From Mesostigma viride (taxonomy: Eukaryota; Streptophyta; Mesostigmatophyceae; Mesostigmatales; Mesostigmataceae): DNA of 64,000 nt. The stretch's first letter is position 1, and each line of letters starts with the position of its first letter. The notes beneath the pieces were generated by a model. That model ran no database searches. It was not told the DNA's origin and saw only the letters and a program-made list of their open reading frames with translations. The DNA lies in NCBI GenBank assembly GCA_009746045.1, contig RPFO01001292.1, forward strand, positions 1 to 64,000, given 5' to 3'. Made by a program: the position numbers and the translations under genes. Shown one piece after another: positions 12,228-25,400 of this stretch.

Positions 12228-13010
12228 ATGGTGACATTTGCTAGCATAAAAATACCGAATTTTCAGCACTTTCTGGCATGTATGCGTATATAATGACATC
12301 AAATGAACTCAGTTGGGCCTGGAACTTTGCACATGTTATAAACACATCCCATGCAGCATGCCCACAAAGTTTCAGGCTGGTTGGATCACAAAATGGTGAC
12401 AGATGCTAGCATAAATACCCCCAAAATGCAGTTTTTCAGGGTTTTCCAAGGGTTTCATCACACATATGCATATATAATGACACCAAATGAACTCAGTTGG
12501 GCGTGGAACTTTGCATATGTTCTAAACACATCCCATGCAGCATGCCCACAAAGTTTCAGGCTGGTTGGATGACAAATTGGTGACAGATGCTAGCATAAAC
12601 ACCACAAAAATGCAGTTTTTCAGGGTTTTCCAAGGGTTTCATCACACATTTGCATATATAATGACATCAAATGAACTCAGTTGGACCTGGGACTTGGCAC
12701 ATGTTCGAAACACATCCCATGCAGCCTGCCCACAAAGCTTCAGGCTGGTTGGATGACAAACTGGTGACAAATGCTAGCATAAATACCACAAAAATGCAGT
12801 TTTTCATGGTTTTCAAGGGTTTCATCACACATGTGCATATATAATGACATCAAATGAACTCAGTTGGACCTGGAACTTGGCACATGTTCGAAACACATCC
12901 CATGCAGCCTGCCCACAAAGCTTCAGGCTGGTTGGATAACAAATTGGTGACAGATGCTAGCATAAATACCACAGAAAAAGCAGCTTTCTATGTTCTTCCA
13001 AGGGTTTCAT
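12228..13010 (+). repeat. 184-bp satellite-like tandem repeat, about 4 units
   Basis: The word AACTCAGTTGG recurs at 12306, 12490, 12674 and 12857, a period of 184, 184 and 183 bp. Units carry GCTAGCATAAATACC and ATGCAGTTTTTCA. The repeat at 38.87-39.26 kb is related and inverted. The unit is close to one nucleosome repeat in length. Confidence 0.93.
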
Positions 13011-13439
13011 GGCAATCATTCCACCTTGGTGTACAGAAGGTTCCAAACAACACATCATTACATTATGCATCATATTTACAATGCAGGAAGGCATACTTGG
13101 GGGCACATGCCTATAGTACAATGCATTAATAACAAAGCTCTAGCCAGCTAGCTAGCTATATAGTGGCTAATGCCACACCCGGGGGCACGTTCTCACGGCC
13201 CTGCATCCTTTTCCTTTTCTTCTTCTCTGCATCTGACAGGGGCCTGCCCCCCACCTTCTCATCCACCAGCCTGGTGAGCACCCTGACGTTGGTGACTTGC
13301 GTCAGCTACCCTACCCCCATGGCACGCTTGGCCTTACGCTTGGTGAAGGTGGAGGGGACCGTGGGTGCGACAGTTGGTCTGGGTTTTCATCACCCCCTTC
13401 CTACAGTACATGCGTGTGCTCCAACGCCTAAGCAGAGAA

Positions 13440-13540
13440 GCACACACACACACATACACACACACACACGTCGATCCCTTACCCACCCACACACACACAC
13501 ACACACGTACACATGTATCCACCCACCCATGCATACACGT
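13440..13540. repeat. CA-rich dinucleotide repeats
   Basis: Interrupted CA repeats (CACACA with CATACA, CGTCGA and CACGTA breaks) lead into the ACGC array. The region 13011-13439 upstream has no supported gene. Confidence 0.9.
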
Positions 13541-13834
<294 letters not shown>

Positions 13835-13837
13835 ATA

Positions 13838-14246
13838 CCCTCCCTCCCTCCCTCCCTCCCTCCCTCCCTCCCTCCCTCCCTCCCTCCCTCCCTCCCTCCC
13901 TCCCTCCCTCCCTCCCTCCCTCCCTCCCTCCCTCCCTCCCTCCCTCCCCCCTCCTCCCTCCCTCCCTCCCTCCCTCCCTCCCTCCCTCCCTCCCTCCCTC
14001 CCTCCCTCCCTCCTCCCTCCCTCCCTCCCTCCCTCCCTCCCTCCCTCCCTCCCTCCCTCCCTCCCTCCCTCCCTCCCTCCCTCCCTCCCTCCCTCCCTCC
14101 CTCCCTCCCTCCCTCCCTCCCTCCCTCCCTCCCTCCCTCCCTCCCTCCCTCCCTCCCTCCCCCTCCCTCCCTCCCTCCCTCCCTCCCTCCCTCCCTCCCT
14201 CCCTCCCTCCCTCCCTCCCTCCCTCCCTCCCTCCCTCCCCCCTCCC
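13838..14246. repeat. CCCT tetranucleotide array
   Basis: About 400 bp of CCCT units with a few register breaks (near 13945, 14011, 14159 and 14237). It has the same motif and strand as the array at 430-783, and the homopurine strand could form triplex or G-rich structures. Confidence 0.98.
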
Positions 14247-16086
14247 TCATTCATACACCCGTTCATTCATGCATGCAGCCGCTCATCATTAACACGCCTC
14301 CGTTGGGAAACTCACGGGGTATGAACTATGAAACGGGCGGTAAGAAAGGAAGAAGGAGCCGCCTCCCCAACATGCCGCCCGGCAAAGGCAGCGATGGGCC
14401 GTCCAGGAGGGAAACACTGCGCTTTCCCTTGTACGCCGGGGTGCGCAGGCGACGTGCGGGCACTGTCGCGTGTAAATTTGCCTGCCCGCCCCAGTCCTTC
14501 TCGGAACGCCTCCCCAGAGCATGCCGTCATGGTAAGAGCTCTTTTCGCCCGTCGCCGGAAGCTTAAACAACAAGAATACGCCGGTTAATGACCAGAAAAT
14601 GGGGGGTTGTCGACGTTATAAACCAGTAGCTGTGGTTTTTCCCGCACCCCGAGCACACTCCGGACGGGGCCAGCAAGCCCCGCCCGCAGGATAAACACCG
14701 GGCGATGTTGCTGCGCCCAAGGTAAGTCATATAGCTGCAAGAAAAGACGTAAAAGCGATTAAAAGCACGACATGCAGTGTTGCCCCTGTCAGCGCTCCTA
14801 TAATTCTCACTTTTTCGCGGAAGGGGCGTAAAAATCGGAAACGCAAAATTAAGGGAAATCCATCGCTGGGTTTCTTTGAAATGATGTTAGGAACTGGTAG
14901 AATGTGTCCATAACCAACGAGAGCATGTTTTTCCTGTCTGTGTTTTACCTTGCACACACACGGGTCGGGCCGGTTGGTGTGCAAAACGCCCGCCTGCTGC
15001 CCACGTGCCCTCGCTGCAGAAAAAAAAGAAACTGTTTTTCAGGTTTTTTAATGTACGATAATTTTCCTTATGTAATTGCCGTCCGAACAAGCGAAATAAC
15101 GTCCAAAATGGTTGCGTAATCAGCTCGCAATAAATTTTCGCGTCACCATAGCCGTGCACACCGAATTTCAGTCAACATTGCACGGCACACCGAATTTCGT
15201 CAAATTTCGCGCGGGAATTACCGGGGTGCGCAAGGCGCGGCGTCGGACTGATGTGGTGGACACCCGCATCGGCCTTGCCTGGGCCAAGCTCCGTTCGCTC
15301 ACACCCTACTGGCGCTCGAAGGGCCTGGACGGGCACCGCAAGCGCATGCTCTTCAAGGTCCTCGTCCTCACGGTGCTCACGTATGGCGCCGAGGCGTGGA
15401 CCCTCCCACCCAAACTGGCAGCTCGGCTCGACGGCACCGTTTACAGGATGCTCCGGCAGGTCCTTAATGTAGGTTTTTCCGAGCGTCCGTCATCAGAGTC
15501 TCTGTATCATGGCATGCCTCGTGTTTCGGACGAGATTAGGCAGCGTAGGATAGCATTTGTAGGACACCTTGCCCGCACCAGCCAGGTCGACACCACCCTT
15601 GGTCTGCATGGCCGGCCCCCGGCGGCTTGGACAGCCAGGGCGGCACATTCTGACCTGGCCTGGCCCCAAGGACATTCCCAAAAGGGTAGGGAAACCTGTC
15701 ACCAACTACGTTCAGATGTTGCTGGACGACCTAGTGGTCCCAGCCCAGTTTGAGCACCGCATCCACTCTCTCTCCCGTCTTTGGACTGCCATGCAGGACA
15801 AGACGCGGTGGAAGAAGATTGTCAAGGCGCACACGCCCGACCCTGTGGGCAAGCCCCCTCCCCCCAAGCGGAGGAGGCGTTTTGATGAGTAGTGTAGTTA
15901 GGATTTTCTAGATAGAGTTAGGATAGTTCGATCACGCGGCTTCCCCCACCCCATCCATCATGAAATATGTGCTACATGACCTCCCCACGGAGGCATGTTA
16001 TAATTTAATTTAATTTAATTTAATTGCCGGATTGTGTTAGCGTGTCCGTTTAGCTAGCGCGCCCGAGTGCAGCTGTGGCATGCCTT

Positions 16087-16604
16087 AGGCATGAAGGAGA
16101 CTGGGGGTCTCTGCCCTTTCTCCTGTTGTGCACACACAGGGATTAAAAGCACTTCGGTGCTCCGTGACTCCCCGACGGGAGCACGTGCTTAATTAATTAA
16201 TTACTACTATTTAATTAATACTCCGCAGTAACTAGTAGGGGTCTACCTCGGCATGCACATGAGTGCAGATACGTCATGCGTTGACAAGTCATACATAATA
16301 TTCACTTGCAAAAATAAGAAATTATTGAATCGGAGATAGACAAAGGCATGAAGGAGACTGGGGGTCTCTGCCCTTTCTCCTGTTGTGCACACACAGGGAT
16401 TAAAAGCACTTCGGTGCTCCGTGACTCCCCAACGGGAGCACGTGTTTAATTAATTAATTACTACTATTTAATTAATACTACGCAGTAACTAGTAGGGGTC
16501 TACCTCGGCATGCACATGAGTGCAGATACGTCATGCGTTGACAAGTCATGCATACATAATATTCACTTGCAAAAATAAGAAATTATTGAATCGGAGATAG
16601 ACAA
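16087..16604. repeat. 257-bp tandem duplication containing the family C hairpin-tail
   Basis: Copy 1 spans 16087-16343 and copy 2 spans 16344 to about 16604. They differ by single bases (CCGACGG versus CCAACGG; CTCCGCAG versus CTACGCAG) and a 4-bp CATG insertion. Each copy carries GTGCTCC...GGAGCAC outer pairing around CTCCCC(G/A)ACGGGAG (16168-16181 and 16425-16438) and a TTAA-type tail. This is a recent duplication of a retroelement 3' end. No coding sequence is seen. Confidence 0.92.
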
Positions 16605-16882
16605 GGTACCTTCAGGATGGACATTTTGTATTGACATTCATGGTATCCCTACCCCCCTCCAAAGGACTGACGGATATATATACTAGGCCCGAATAAGTAC
16701 ACACAGCTCGAATGCATGACACGGGCAGGCCACATGTGCCGATGATATCAGCCGACAGGATGCCGAGTTTATTAAGTTGCCGGCTGGATAATAATGGGAT
16801 CCTCCAAAGGCGTGCTCCAGGATTACCGAAAGCCATGTGAACCGAGCACCCTGAAGCACCGGAGCAGCACCGACCCTCTTCA

Positions 16883-17513
16883 TCAACTCACGGGACTCCC
16901 TGCAGGCGCCCGTGTCGCGGCCTCTGCCTTCTCCCTCTGCTCATCCCTGATCCTGGCCGCCTGCACGCGAGGGTCCGCCAGGATCTCCTTCAACCGGTCC
17001 TCGGTGACAGGTGGCGGCGGCTCCACCCACGCAGGGAACGGCCGCATGCCTGCCTTGACGCGGTCCCGGTCCTGCACACACCGCAGCAGCTGGCCCTCCA
17101 CCGTCAGCCCGCTCCCGCCCCGCCCCTTGACGACCCCAGCCGCGCGACGCACCTCGATCGTCTTATCGGCGGCGGCGGGTGATGTCAGCACGGAGGCGAT
17201 GACCTCAGCGACCTCGGCACGCGAGATCTTGCCCGCGATGTAGTCCCCTTGCCACAGCTCGACAGGCGCACCCTCGCCTTCCTCGGTGGTCAGCCCTGTG
17301 GGCCGGATGATGGTGTAGCGCAGACCGGAGGAGCGCACGGCCTGCTCCCCGAAGTACTTCCAGTTGAGCGCGCCGCCGGGGTTGAGCTGTTTTGGCAGCC
17401 AAGAGGCGGCGACCGAGAGGCAAGAATGGCATAGAAAGGAATTTCATATAACGGGTGAGAGACCGAGGAGAAAATGGGACGCAAGAACGGCAGGAAGAGG
17501 AGGAAAATGTTGT

Positions 17514-17577
<64 letters not shown>

Positions 17578-17578
17578 C

Positions 17579-17627
<49 letters not shown>

Positions 17628-20233
17628 GGAGGAGGAGGAGGAGGAGGAGGAGGAGGAGGAGGAGGAGAAACTGGGACGGCAAGAAAGGGAAAACAGGTCT
17701 TCCCTGGGTCCAGGGGGCCACAGGGAAGCACATACCTACACGATGGGGATGTCGGCCTTGCGCTGCTCCTTGTCCATAGCCATAGCCAATACCACAGCCA
17801 TACCTAGTATTGATAGTAGCAGCATAGCACCAACCCTACCTGCACGATGGGGATGTCGGCCTTGCGCTGCTCCTCCTCCGTGATCAGCGCGTTCCGCTCG
17901 ACGCCAGCGGTCGACATGAGCACGACCTGCGGGCGAGGGGACTTGTACGCAGAGAAACCCTCGGCCGCAATCTCCAGGTTGAACCGGCCCGGCTTGTACG
18001 AGGGGTTTGGCAGCCGGTTGAACTCGAATCGACTCAGAACGAGCCCCAGGCGCAGCACTCGCTTGGCGGCCGAGGACGTGAGCGGGGGGGCGTTGGGCAG
18101 CGTGGTGGCCATGCGCACGGCCACGAACGCAGACCAAGGCAGCATGACCTCAGTCCACTCCCCAGCCACAGTGTCAAATGCAGCCTGGTATGCCACTTCT
18201 GGCTCCGCCCCTAGCTGGGCCGTCTTAAGGTTGAGCTTGTAACGCTGGCCGTCGCCACGCACACGGAACCGGAGGCCATCAAAGCTGGACAGGTCGGCGC
18301 CTAGCTCGGTGGTGCGAGTACCGCAGAAGCCGCCTCCCTGGGTGATCAAGGTGCCCGACCAGAGCGCGCCACCTGGCCCCTTGTTTCCCTCCACCCCCTC
18401 AGTGCCCTCGGGGGCAATCCAGGACATGGCGCTGGACGAGGAGCCGCCCATGATGACATCGTCTGGATAAGGGGGCGAGGGGGGGACGGGGGGGGGGCGG
18501 GGGCAAAGAGTTTTTGGAGTATGGGAGGCCAATCGCGAGGGGAGAAAAAGGTTAAGAGATGCGGAAGATACAACCCATAACAACAAAAGGTTAGGAGATG
18601 CAGAAGACCAGATCCATATCCACCAACTGTTGAGAGATGCAGAAGATACCATCTGTAGAAACCCAAAAGAAATTCATATTAATGCACAACCAGGTACAAC
18701 CAAGAGGTAACGGGTGCCTCAACAAAGGAGGCGCAGGAATGCATTAGTGGCATGAGAGGAGGGGGGAGCATCGGGGAGCAGGAGGGAGAGAAGGGGGCGA
18801 AGGAGGAAGCAGCACATGGCTCTTGTGCGTGCAAGGGGCATTGCGGGGATAAGGGCAACAAAGCAGCGAGGCAACAAGGTGACAAAGGCTGGGCCTGTGG
18901 AGCTAACGACTTACAAGAGATAACAGGTGCAGGTGAACATCGGGCCGCCACCCACTCTGGTTGACCAGCACAGCTCCTCTGACTCCATGCTCACGCACGC
19001 GCCGCTAGTCTCTGCAGCCTTGCTGGCCATGTTACGGCGACGCGCACAAAAGCTCACCCTGTGTGCCTGTGCTCACCCTACTTGCTTGCAGAGACAACCT
19101 GCGCCTTGTACTCCCTACGACCCTACACATCAAAGAGACAACCTGCGCAGGCCAGAAATCCGAACGTGTTGATCTCATAGGCTGACACATCCACTGATAC
19201 AAGTTTCAAAGACTACAACCGGCGCAGGCCAGAAATCTGGATGAATCCGGCCCATGGTAGCTCGAGCCAGCTGGTATCTTATCCGCGTTTGTCGAGTCGT
19301 TCAGGATGATGGAAATGGAGCTGGATATGTGTAGCCGTGCAAATTAACAATCATGGCTGGCTAACATTCGTCGAGACCTAGACGGTCTAGCTAAAAACAA
19401 CCTCGCGCGAGCAGGGCAGTTGTTCCTAGCGGCCAGGAGTGTCCAGTTGTAAGCACCAATGCTCCAATCATCGATACTGCGATATATGTATAGCACAATA
19501 ACAGGGCAGGCATGAGGAAGGCAAGAGGAAGCACGCACCCAGTGGCTGCCACCGCGCGACATCCGTTGGCGACGCCATGGGCAAGAAGGTGACCGATTCA
19601 AAAGATGCGGCGTCTGCCCTGGCTGCGGCGGCGTCCGGCGCGCTCCCGTTCACCCTCATGCCCGCCTGTGCGGCCGCGAGGATGTTCTTGACCCCGTTGG
19701 CGTCCACCGCCTCATTGGTCATGCCGTCAAGGATGCCCATGCCTCCCTCGGGCAGCTTGCCGAACACGGGACCCACACAGGATACCACCTGGGTGATCCC
19801 CTCAAACAGGTCCGCGGGCATTGTTGATGGGTTGACGATGTTGACCCCCCCCCGCACGATGAGCACGTTCTCTTGGCCCTCCTGCTTGCCAGGTGTCACA
19901 CCCACGGATGCCAGCGCGGCCTCGCAACGGGAGGCGTCGCGCGCGGCACAGACGACGCTGCGGCCGGACTTGACCAGCTGAGCCACCACCTCGCGCCCAG
20001 TCTTCCCCCCGGCTGGGTGTGGGTGTGCATGTGTGGGCGGGTGTGTGCGTGGGCGTATGCGTGGGGGGATGGGTGGGTGAGTGAGTGAGTGAGTGAGTGA
20101 GTGAGTGAGTGAGTGAGTGAGTGAGTGAGTGAGTGAGTGAGTGAGTGAGTGAGTGAGTGAGTGAGTGAGTGAGTGAGTGAGTGAGTGAGTGAGTGAGTGA
20201 GTGAGTGAGTGAGTGAGTGAGTGAGTGAGTGAG

Positions 20234-20313
<80 letters not shown>

Positions 20314-21840
20314 TGAGTGCGTGAGTGCGTGAGTGCGTGAGTGCGTGAGTGCGTGAGTGCGTGAGTGAGTGAGTGAGTGAGTGAGTGAGTGAGTGAGTGA
20401 GTGAGTGAGTGAGTGAGTGAGTGAGTGAGTGAGTGAGTGAGTGAGTGAGTGAGTGAGTGAGTGAGTGAGTGAGTGAGTGAGTGAGTGAGTGAGTGAGTGA
20501 GTGAGTGAGTGAGTGAGTGAGTGAGTGAGTGAGTGAGTGAGTGTGGGGGCGTATGCGTGGGGGATGGGTGGGTGAGTGAGTGAGTGAGTGAGGGGGGGGC
20601 AGGGGGGGGGGGGAGAGCGAGGGCGGACTAACAAGCGGGGGGGGGGGGGGGGGGGGGGGCCATGCATGGGGTCCATGCTTGTGGCGCCCTTTGAAGGGGG
20701 CATCTTACAATATCGGGGCATAAATATACTAGCCTGTGGGTCCAATCGAACCCCTGCGGTCTCATGCATCCAGGCGCAGCTTGAGTCGGGAAGTAATGTC
20801 AGGTGGATATTCCAGTAAACAAAAAGGGCACGTTCATGCATGCCACTAACTGTTAATAGTTATTTGCCGATGGTGTTGATGTGCTACTTGCAAAATATTA
20901 TTAGCACCGGGTGACAACTAGATGGTATAACACAAGATATTACACAGTAGATGGTAATACAACATGGCATTTACCTTTTGAAAGGCCACAGGCACGCATG
21001 ATTGTCCATCGTCCGTGTGAATCACGACAGTCAAGTACTATACGCATCGCAGTATGGCAAGTGTCATTGACGTGACAGTCTCAGGAAGGTGACTACAGGG
21101 AGGAAGGGCACAGGCACGCATGATCGTCCGTGCGCATCACGATAGTCAAGTACTATACGCATCGCAGTCTGGCAAGTGTCATTGACGTGACAGTCTCAGG
21201 AAGGTGACTACAGGGAGGAAGGGCCGAAGTTATCTTCCATCCTGACCCGCTATGCTTCCATGCCAGAAATCTGTCTTTTCCCACTCCAGATACCGACGTT
21301 CGCTGACGAGCTGCACACTTTGCTCACAAAGGCGTCGCGCACGCATGTGAAACCTCGATGCCGGTACCTACCTCCAAACACCAAAACCCCGTTTTCTGGG
21401 ACAAGTCGCGGAGCTTCCACTTGTGCAGGGGCCTCTTTGCTCTTCTCTGGCTCGTTATTACCGTTGTTTTTGGCGAAAAACAGGGCAATTAAACCCACAC
21501 CCACGGCCACTCCAAGACCAGCAAGCTGAGTCGTAATGCCAGCCGATCCGAGAGAGGAAACCATGTCGGCAGCTGGCGAGGTAGTCGCGGGCACAACAAG
21601 GTTCACTGGGTCAAGTGAAGCAACTGCTGTTAGAGTGACTCCGTGCAGTTTGTTACCACGCCTCTGGCTTGAAGAGAATTGGGGTAGCTTCGGCTTGGTA
21701 ACCGGCAAAAGGTCCTTCCGAATCCTGCTCAGGCCCGAAAAGTCCCGGAAAGCAACCGCTTTTCCGCCGTGGAAAAGAGAAGCGCACGGCACAGCAACGC
21801 TCGCCAACGGAGCACTAAGAAGTCCCGAAAATGCCATCAC
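16883..21840 (-). CDS. HCF173-like atypical SDR with an inserted CIA30 domain, plastid
   Basis: Minus-strand model: exon 1 21840-21372, exon 2 20012-19539, exon 3 18462-17840, exon 4 17386-16883 (stop TGA); all borders GT-AG, phases 1, 1 and 0, total 689 codons. Residues 1-70 look like a plastid transit peptide (Ser/Ala/Arg-rich), and a hydrophobic segment lies at about 102-122. GVLVFG (151-156) joins across intron 1 to GAGGKTG, the dinucleotide-binding glycine motif, followed by a Rossmann-like half to about 312. Exon 3 encodes a CIA30 domain opening WQPLDDVIMGG, with GGGFCGTRTTELGADLSSFD and FRVRGDGQRYKL. Exon 4 returns to the SDR fold (NWKYFGEQAVRSSGLRYTII). An SDR split by CIA30 is the layout of Arabidopsis HCF173 (psbA translation initiation) and its paralogue At4g18810; I cannot tell which. 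It is divergent from the starch synthase gene. Confidence 0.88.
17514..17668. repeat. GAT and GAG trinucleotide arrays in intron 3 of the HCF173-like gene
   Basis: About 40 GAT units with one TGATCATGATG break (near 17575), then about 12 GAG units. The arrays lie in the intron between 17839 and 17387. Runs of Asp, Met, His or Ile in the six frames here are not protein. Confidence 0.95.
17736..17768 (-). repeat. Copy of exon 3 end plus splice donor, inside intron 3 of the HCF173-like gene
   Basis: About 33 bp repeats the last codons of exon 3 (the stretch ending ATCGTGCAG|GTAGGG at 17840) and again ends in a donor-like TAG|GTATGT. The copy has diverged by a few bases. It lies about 100 bp inside the intron and could act as a cryptic donor. 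Confidence 0.8.
20066..20590. repeat. GAGT/GCGT tetranucleotide array in intron 1 of the HCF173-like gene
   Basis: About 500 bp of GAGT with a central block of GCGT (20234-20314) and alternating GAGT/GCGT units (20315-20365). The word GTATGCGTGGGG with GGTGGGTGAGTGAG occurs at both ends (near 20054 and 20550). It is followed by poly-G runs to 20659. It lies just upstream of the exon 2 acceptor on the minus strand. Confidence 0.97.
20987..21222. repeat. About 122-bp tandem duplication in intron 1 of the HCF173-like gene
   Basis: Two copies (starts at 20987 and 21109) share CAAGTACTATACGCATCGCAG and CTCAGGAAGGTGACTACAGG with a few differences near their start. Confidence 0.9.
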
Positions 21841-22435
21841 GGTTCACCGGTTGCCCGACGTCTTCGCCCAATCCTGGCTGGCAATTCACCCTACCTGTGT
21901 TGGGAATATGACTACCCGTGAAATCGTCTGCATACGTATGGCTGCATACGTAAACCAAGAACGATGATGTGTCCTCACCGAAGTTCAGGATTTTTCTTGA
22001 CAGCTCCAGCAGGCGCCACGTACACCCCAGTTACAAATGCCAGTGGTCACGTTCAACTTTTCGTGGACTTTGGCCATATCCACCCGCGGGCAGGCGTGCA
22101 TCCAAGTGGCACTGTGGATTTTCCTCGCTGTCTAATCAAGTAATCGTGGTGATCTTCTGGCCTCTGGTCGCGCGCGCACGATAGCGTATCTTACACCTGT
22201 CACTCCACGCACCAAAAGATCCCCCGCAGCGCCTGCACAGGTAAGCAATTTTACCCGTCAGGTTTTACTCGGTCAATAGCTTTAGTGGATACACAGCGCA
22301 CAGGTGGCGCTCCCTAAACGCGCGGGCACTGGCTTGGGCAGCAATCTGTTCGCCTTCATCCGCTCCAGCGGCCTCTACGCCACCCAGTAGGGGCAGAGTG
22401 GGAGGCTGCCGATCCGATTTAAGGTAATAAACAGC
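21841..22435. promoter_or_regulatory. Divergent promoter region, HCF173-like gene / starch synthase
   Basis: About 595 bp separate the two start codons. No TATA box is convincing on either side. The plus-strand part has a possible 5'-UTR intron (CAG|GTAAGCAATT at about 22240 and GCACAG|GTGG at about 22310). Both genes encode predicted plastid proteins, so joint light control is plausible but unproven. Confidence 0.45.
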
Positions 22436-25400
22436 ATGGAGTGCAGGATTGCCATGGCTCGCATGGCGCCTCCGTCAGTGGGGCCACTGCAGTCGTCATT
22501 TACGCCCTCCAATGTGTGCCGACTCCACCGCCGAGCCAGCCCCCTGGTTGCTCCGCGTCAAAGTCTGCCGGTCGTCGTGGCAGACGGCTCTGGAAAGGTG
22601 TGTTGCGGGCGAGAAAGTGCTGCGTTAACACTTTGGTTAACACTCAGTCAGCAGTGCGACCTGCGAATTCTCGAGTTATAGACTTGCCTGCCTGCGCTTT
22701 GCATCGTCGCTTCGCTTGAGTACATCACTACACGAAAATTTGCTGCCAGGACGCGGCAGGTTTCGTATGAAATGTTACGTGTTGCACTGCGTCTGTACGC
22801 TTGGCGGCACACAGCATGTCATGATTAAATTTCTGTCATGCCTTTGGCATCTGTTGGTCGCCTAACTGTTCATCCTTTCTTCCCAGTTTCCCAAGCTGTG
22901 CTCTCGCAAACGCTTTTTTGTGACATGCTCTAGTTAGGCATTGGGACTGAAGAATTGAAGTGTGTTTCTGCGGTTGCTGTGTCTACGCAGTTGAAGAAGT
23001 CCGAGCTGCTTGCAAAGGTGAGCCACTGGTAGTCAATTTGGTGCTGCCAACAAGGATGTCCGTGCATGCCCGCATTAGGCAATTATTGTTACATCCAGTT
23101 TTGTAAGAGGGACAGGGCTTAGATTACTTGCTGCCACGGCTCTATCTTCGGGGCTAGTGCGTTGGTTAATTACGCCGGTAATTTGCCAGGTGCTTTGAAA
23201 GTGCTTGTCGGTGCTGACGGGTGGGCAAGGGGCAGGCTATTCCCGTGTGGAGCCTGCATATGACACGTTGCATGGGTTGAGCCTGCTTGTGCTATCTGGA
23301 ATTGTCTGTATGGCAGTGCCTAGCTGAGATCAATACAACACTACGGCTTACCCTTTGCTTGGTGGGTGCATGACGGACACGTACTACAGGCAGTTTACTG
23401 AAAGACATGGCCTGCACAGTTTCTGTGCAAGAATGGTTTGGCAAGAACGTGCAGGCCATCCATTCCACATGGTCGACTTTGCACTGCTTGAAATCCTCGT
23501 TGTAGCAAGTCATGCGCAGTCACATGCACGCACTTAGCTTTATCCCTGGCTGCCAGGTGGAAGTTCCTGGATGCCCTGTCCGGTAGCTGTGGGTGGATGT
23601 ATCCAGGTGTTCAACCCTTTTCATAATTTCACGTGGCAGCTTTCCGTGACCCGCTGGCATAGGCTCAGCAAATCTACTTTGTGAAAGCCTGTTATCAACG
23701 CTGGATGGTAAGTCGCTGGGGGCATGGGCGCACGCATGCCCCTATGTGACTGTTTCAGATGGCTGTTTTAGGTTACTCCCAGGGTAGCTGTCTGGGACAT
23801 CTCTGAGGTGATCCATACTCCAGCTTGTTGGATGCCATCGATCGCATGCAACCCCCCCACACCCACAGCGGCCGTGCTCCTGCTCCTGCCCACGCTCACA
23901 CTCACGCTCACGAGGCACCGACACTAGAATGGAGGGAAGTTGCCTCATGAGAGAAACGAAGCCGCCAATGCGCAGCCTAGTACTGGCCCACGCCACATGC
24001 TAACCATGCCAACCGTTGCAACCAATCGCCGCTGGCTGTATGGTTTCTGTACGTTCACCTGGCAACGTCAACCCACGGGGTGGTCGTTCCCCCTGGCGTG
24101 ATGCTGCCGGTGCAGCTGCAAGCAGAGAACGAGGCACTGCGCAAGCGCATCCAGGAGTTGGAGAAGGAGAAGAAGGCGAGGTGGGGAGAGATAATATTTG
24201 GCACTATAACATACTGTACTTGGTGCAATGGTTTACAAAGAGATGGTCTTTTGGTGCTGCTGGTGAAGGTGAGGAACGCCATGTGGTTGGAGAAATCCTC
24301 TTGGTTCTATAAGTAAAGGAAGTAAGTTCTATAATGCACTCTAATACACAAGTACAATACATACTACCAGTGGTGCAATAATCCGTTACACTTTTTGAAG
24401 TTTGCTGGTTGTTATAGTTTGTCACCATACGCCAGTAGCTATTTGACGCCCGCTCAGAACTAGTGGGGGCAGAGAATGATGCTGTTCTTGTTGTGCTTGA
24501 ACTTTCTGTTCTTCTGTTTGCAATTATGTGCTGCTGGTAGCCTCGGGCGGTGGTGCCACTTTTTGGTCAGCAGTGTCAGTGGCCTAATAGAGGCAGATAA
24601 TGCGCAATGTCCATGTAGAAGCATGGGTGCAAGAACACAGGCTTGCTCTCCTGATCTAGCCTATCTGCTTGCGGTCCAGATGCGAGTTAAGTACGGCACC
24701 ATGCGACCATCCGACCAAGCCTCCTCCGTTCACTTCTGCCATATCCTTGTCCCTGCATTTACTATGGTTATCCCAACCTCTTGCCTGCCTTTCATGACCC
24801 TGCTTCTGCCTCCTCTTCTGCGTCCCTCTCTGCTGCGTCCCCTGCTCCCTTCTCCTCCTCTTTCCTCTGTCTAAACCCTAACCCCTGATCACCACTCCTC
24901 TGTCTTCCCTCAGCCCGGTTGCGGCGCAAGTACAAGAGCCTGCCGTCGCGGTGGCTGCTGCCGCCCTCGCCACGGGCGAGGATGTCAAGTCCTCCAAGTC
25001 GGGCAAGAAGAAGAAGGCAGCGGCTTTGGTTGCTGCCGAAGCCGCGGTGGAGGACAAGCCGAGCACCGCGCTAAAATTAGACCTCAAGTGGCCATCCCCC
25101 TCGGACGCAGAGCCATTCTGGAAGCGCAATGTGCCCCCCGAGGCGCTCGCGGGCACCGACGCCATTCCGCCAGGCACCAAGGACCCACACCCAAAGTACA
25201 TCGTCCACGTGACCGCAGAGATGGCGCCCATCGCTAAGGTGGGTCGAGGTTGTTGGTTGTATTTGCTTGTACAGCACGGGTGTGCATGGACCAGTGGAGG
25301 TGGTGCCCATTGCGAATGTGGGGTGCGGCTGGTAGTAGTCTCTTCATCGTTGCTACAGTATGGGGGTCCATTTACCCGTGGAAGGTCCGATGGCTAGAGC

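Noticed and set aside
19468..20841. 457-codon ORF with THSL repeats
   Set aside because: Only the last third is real coding (exon 2 of the HCF173-like gene); the rest is the GAGT array in intron 1.
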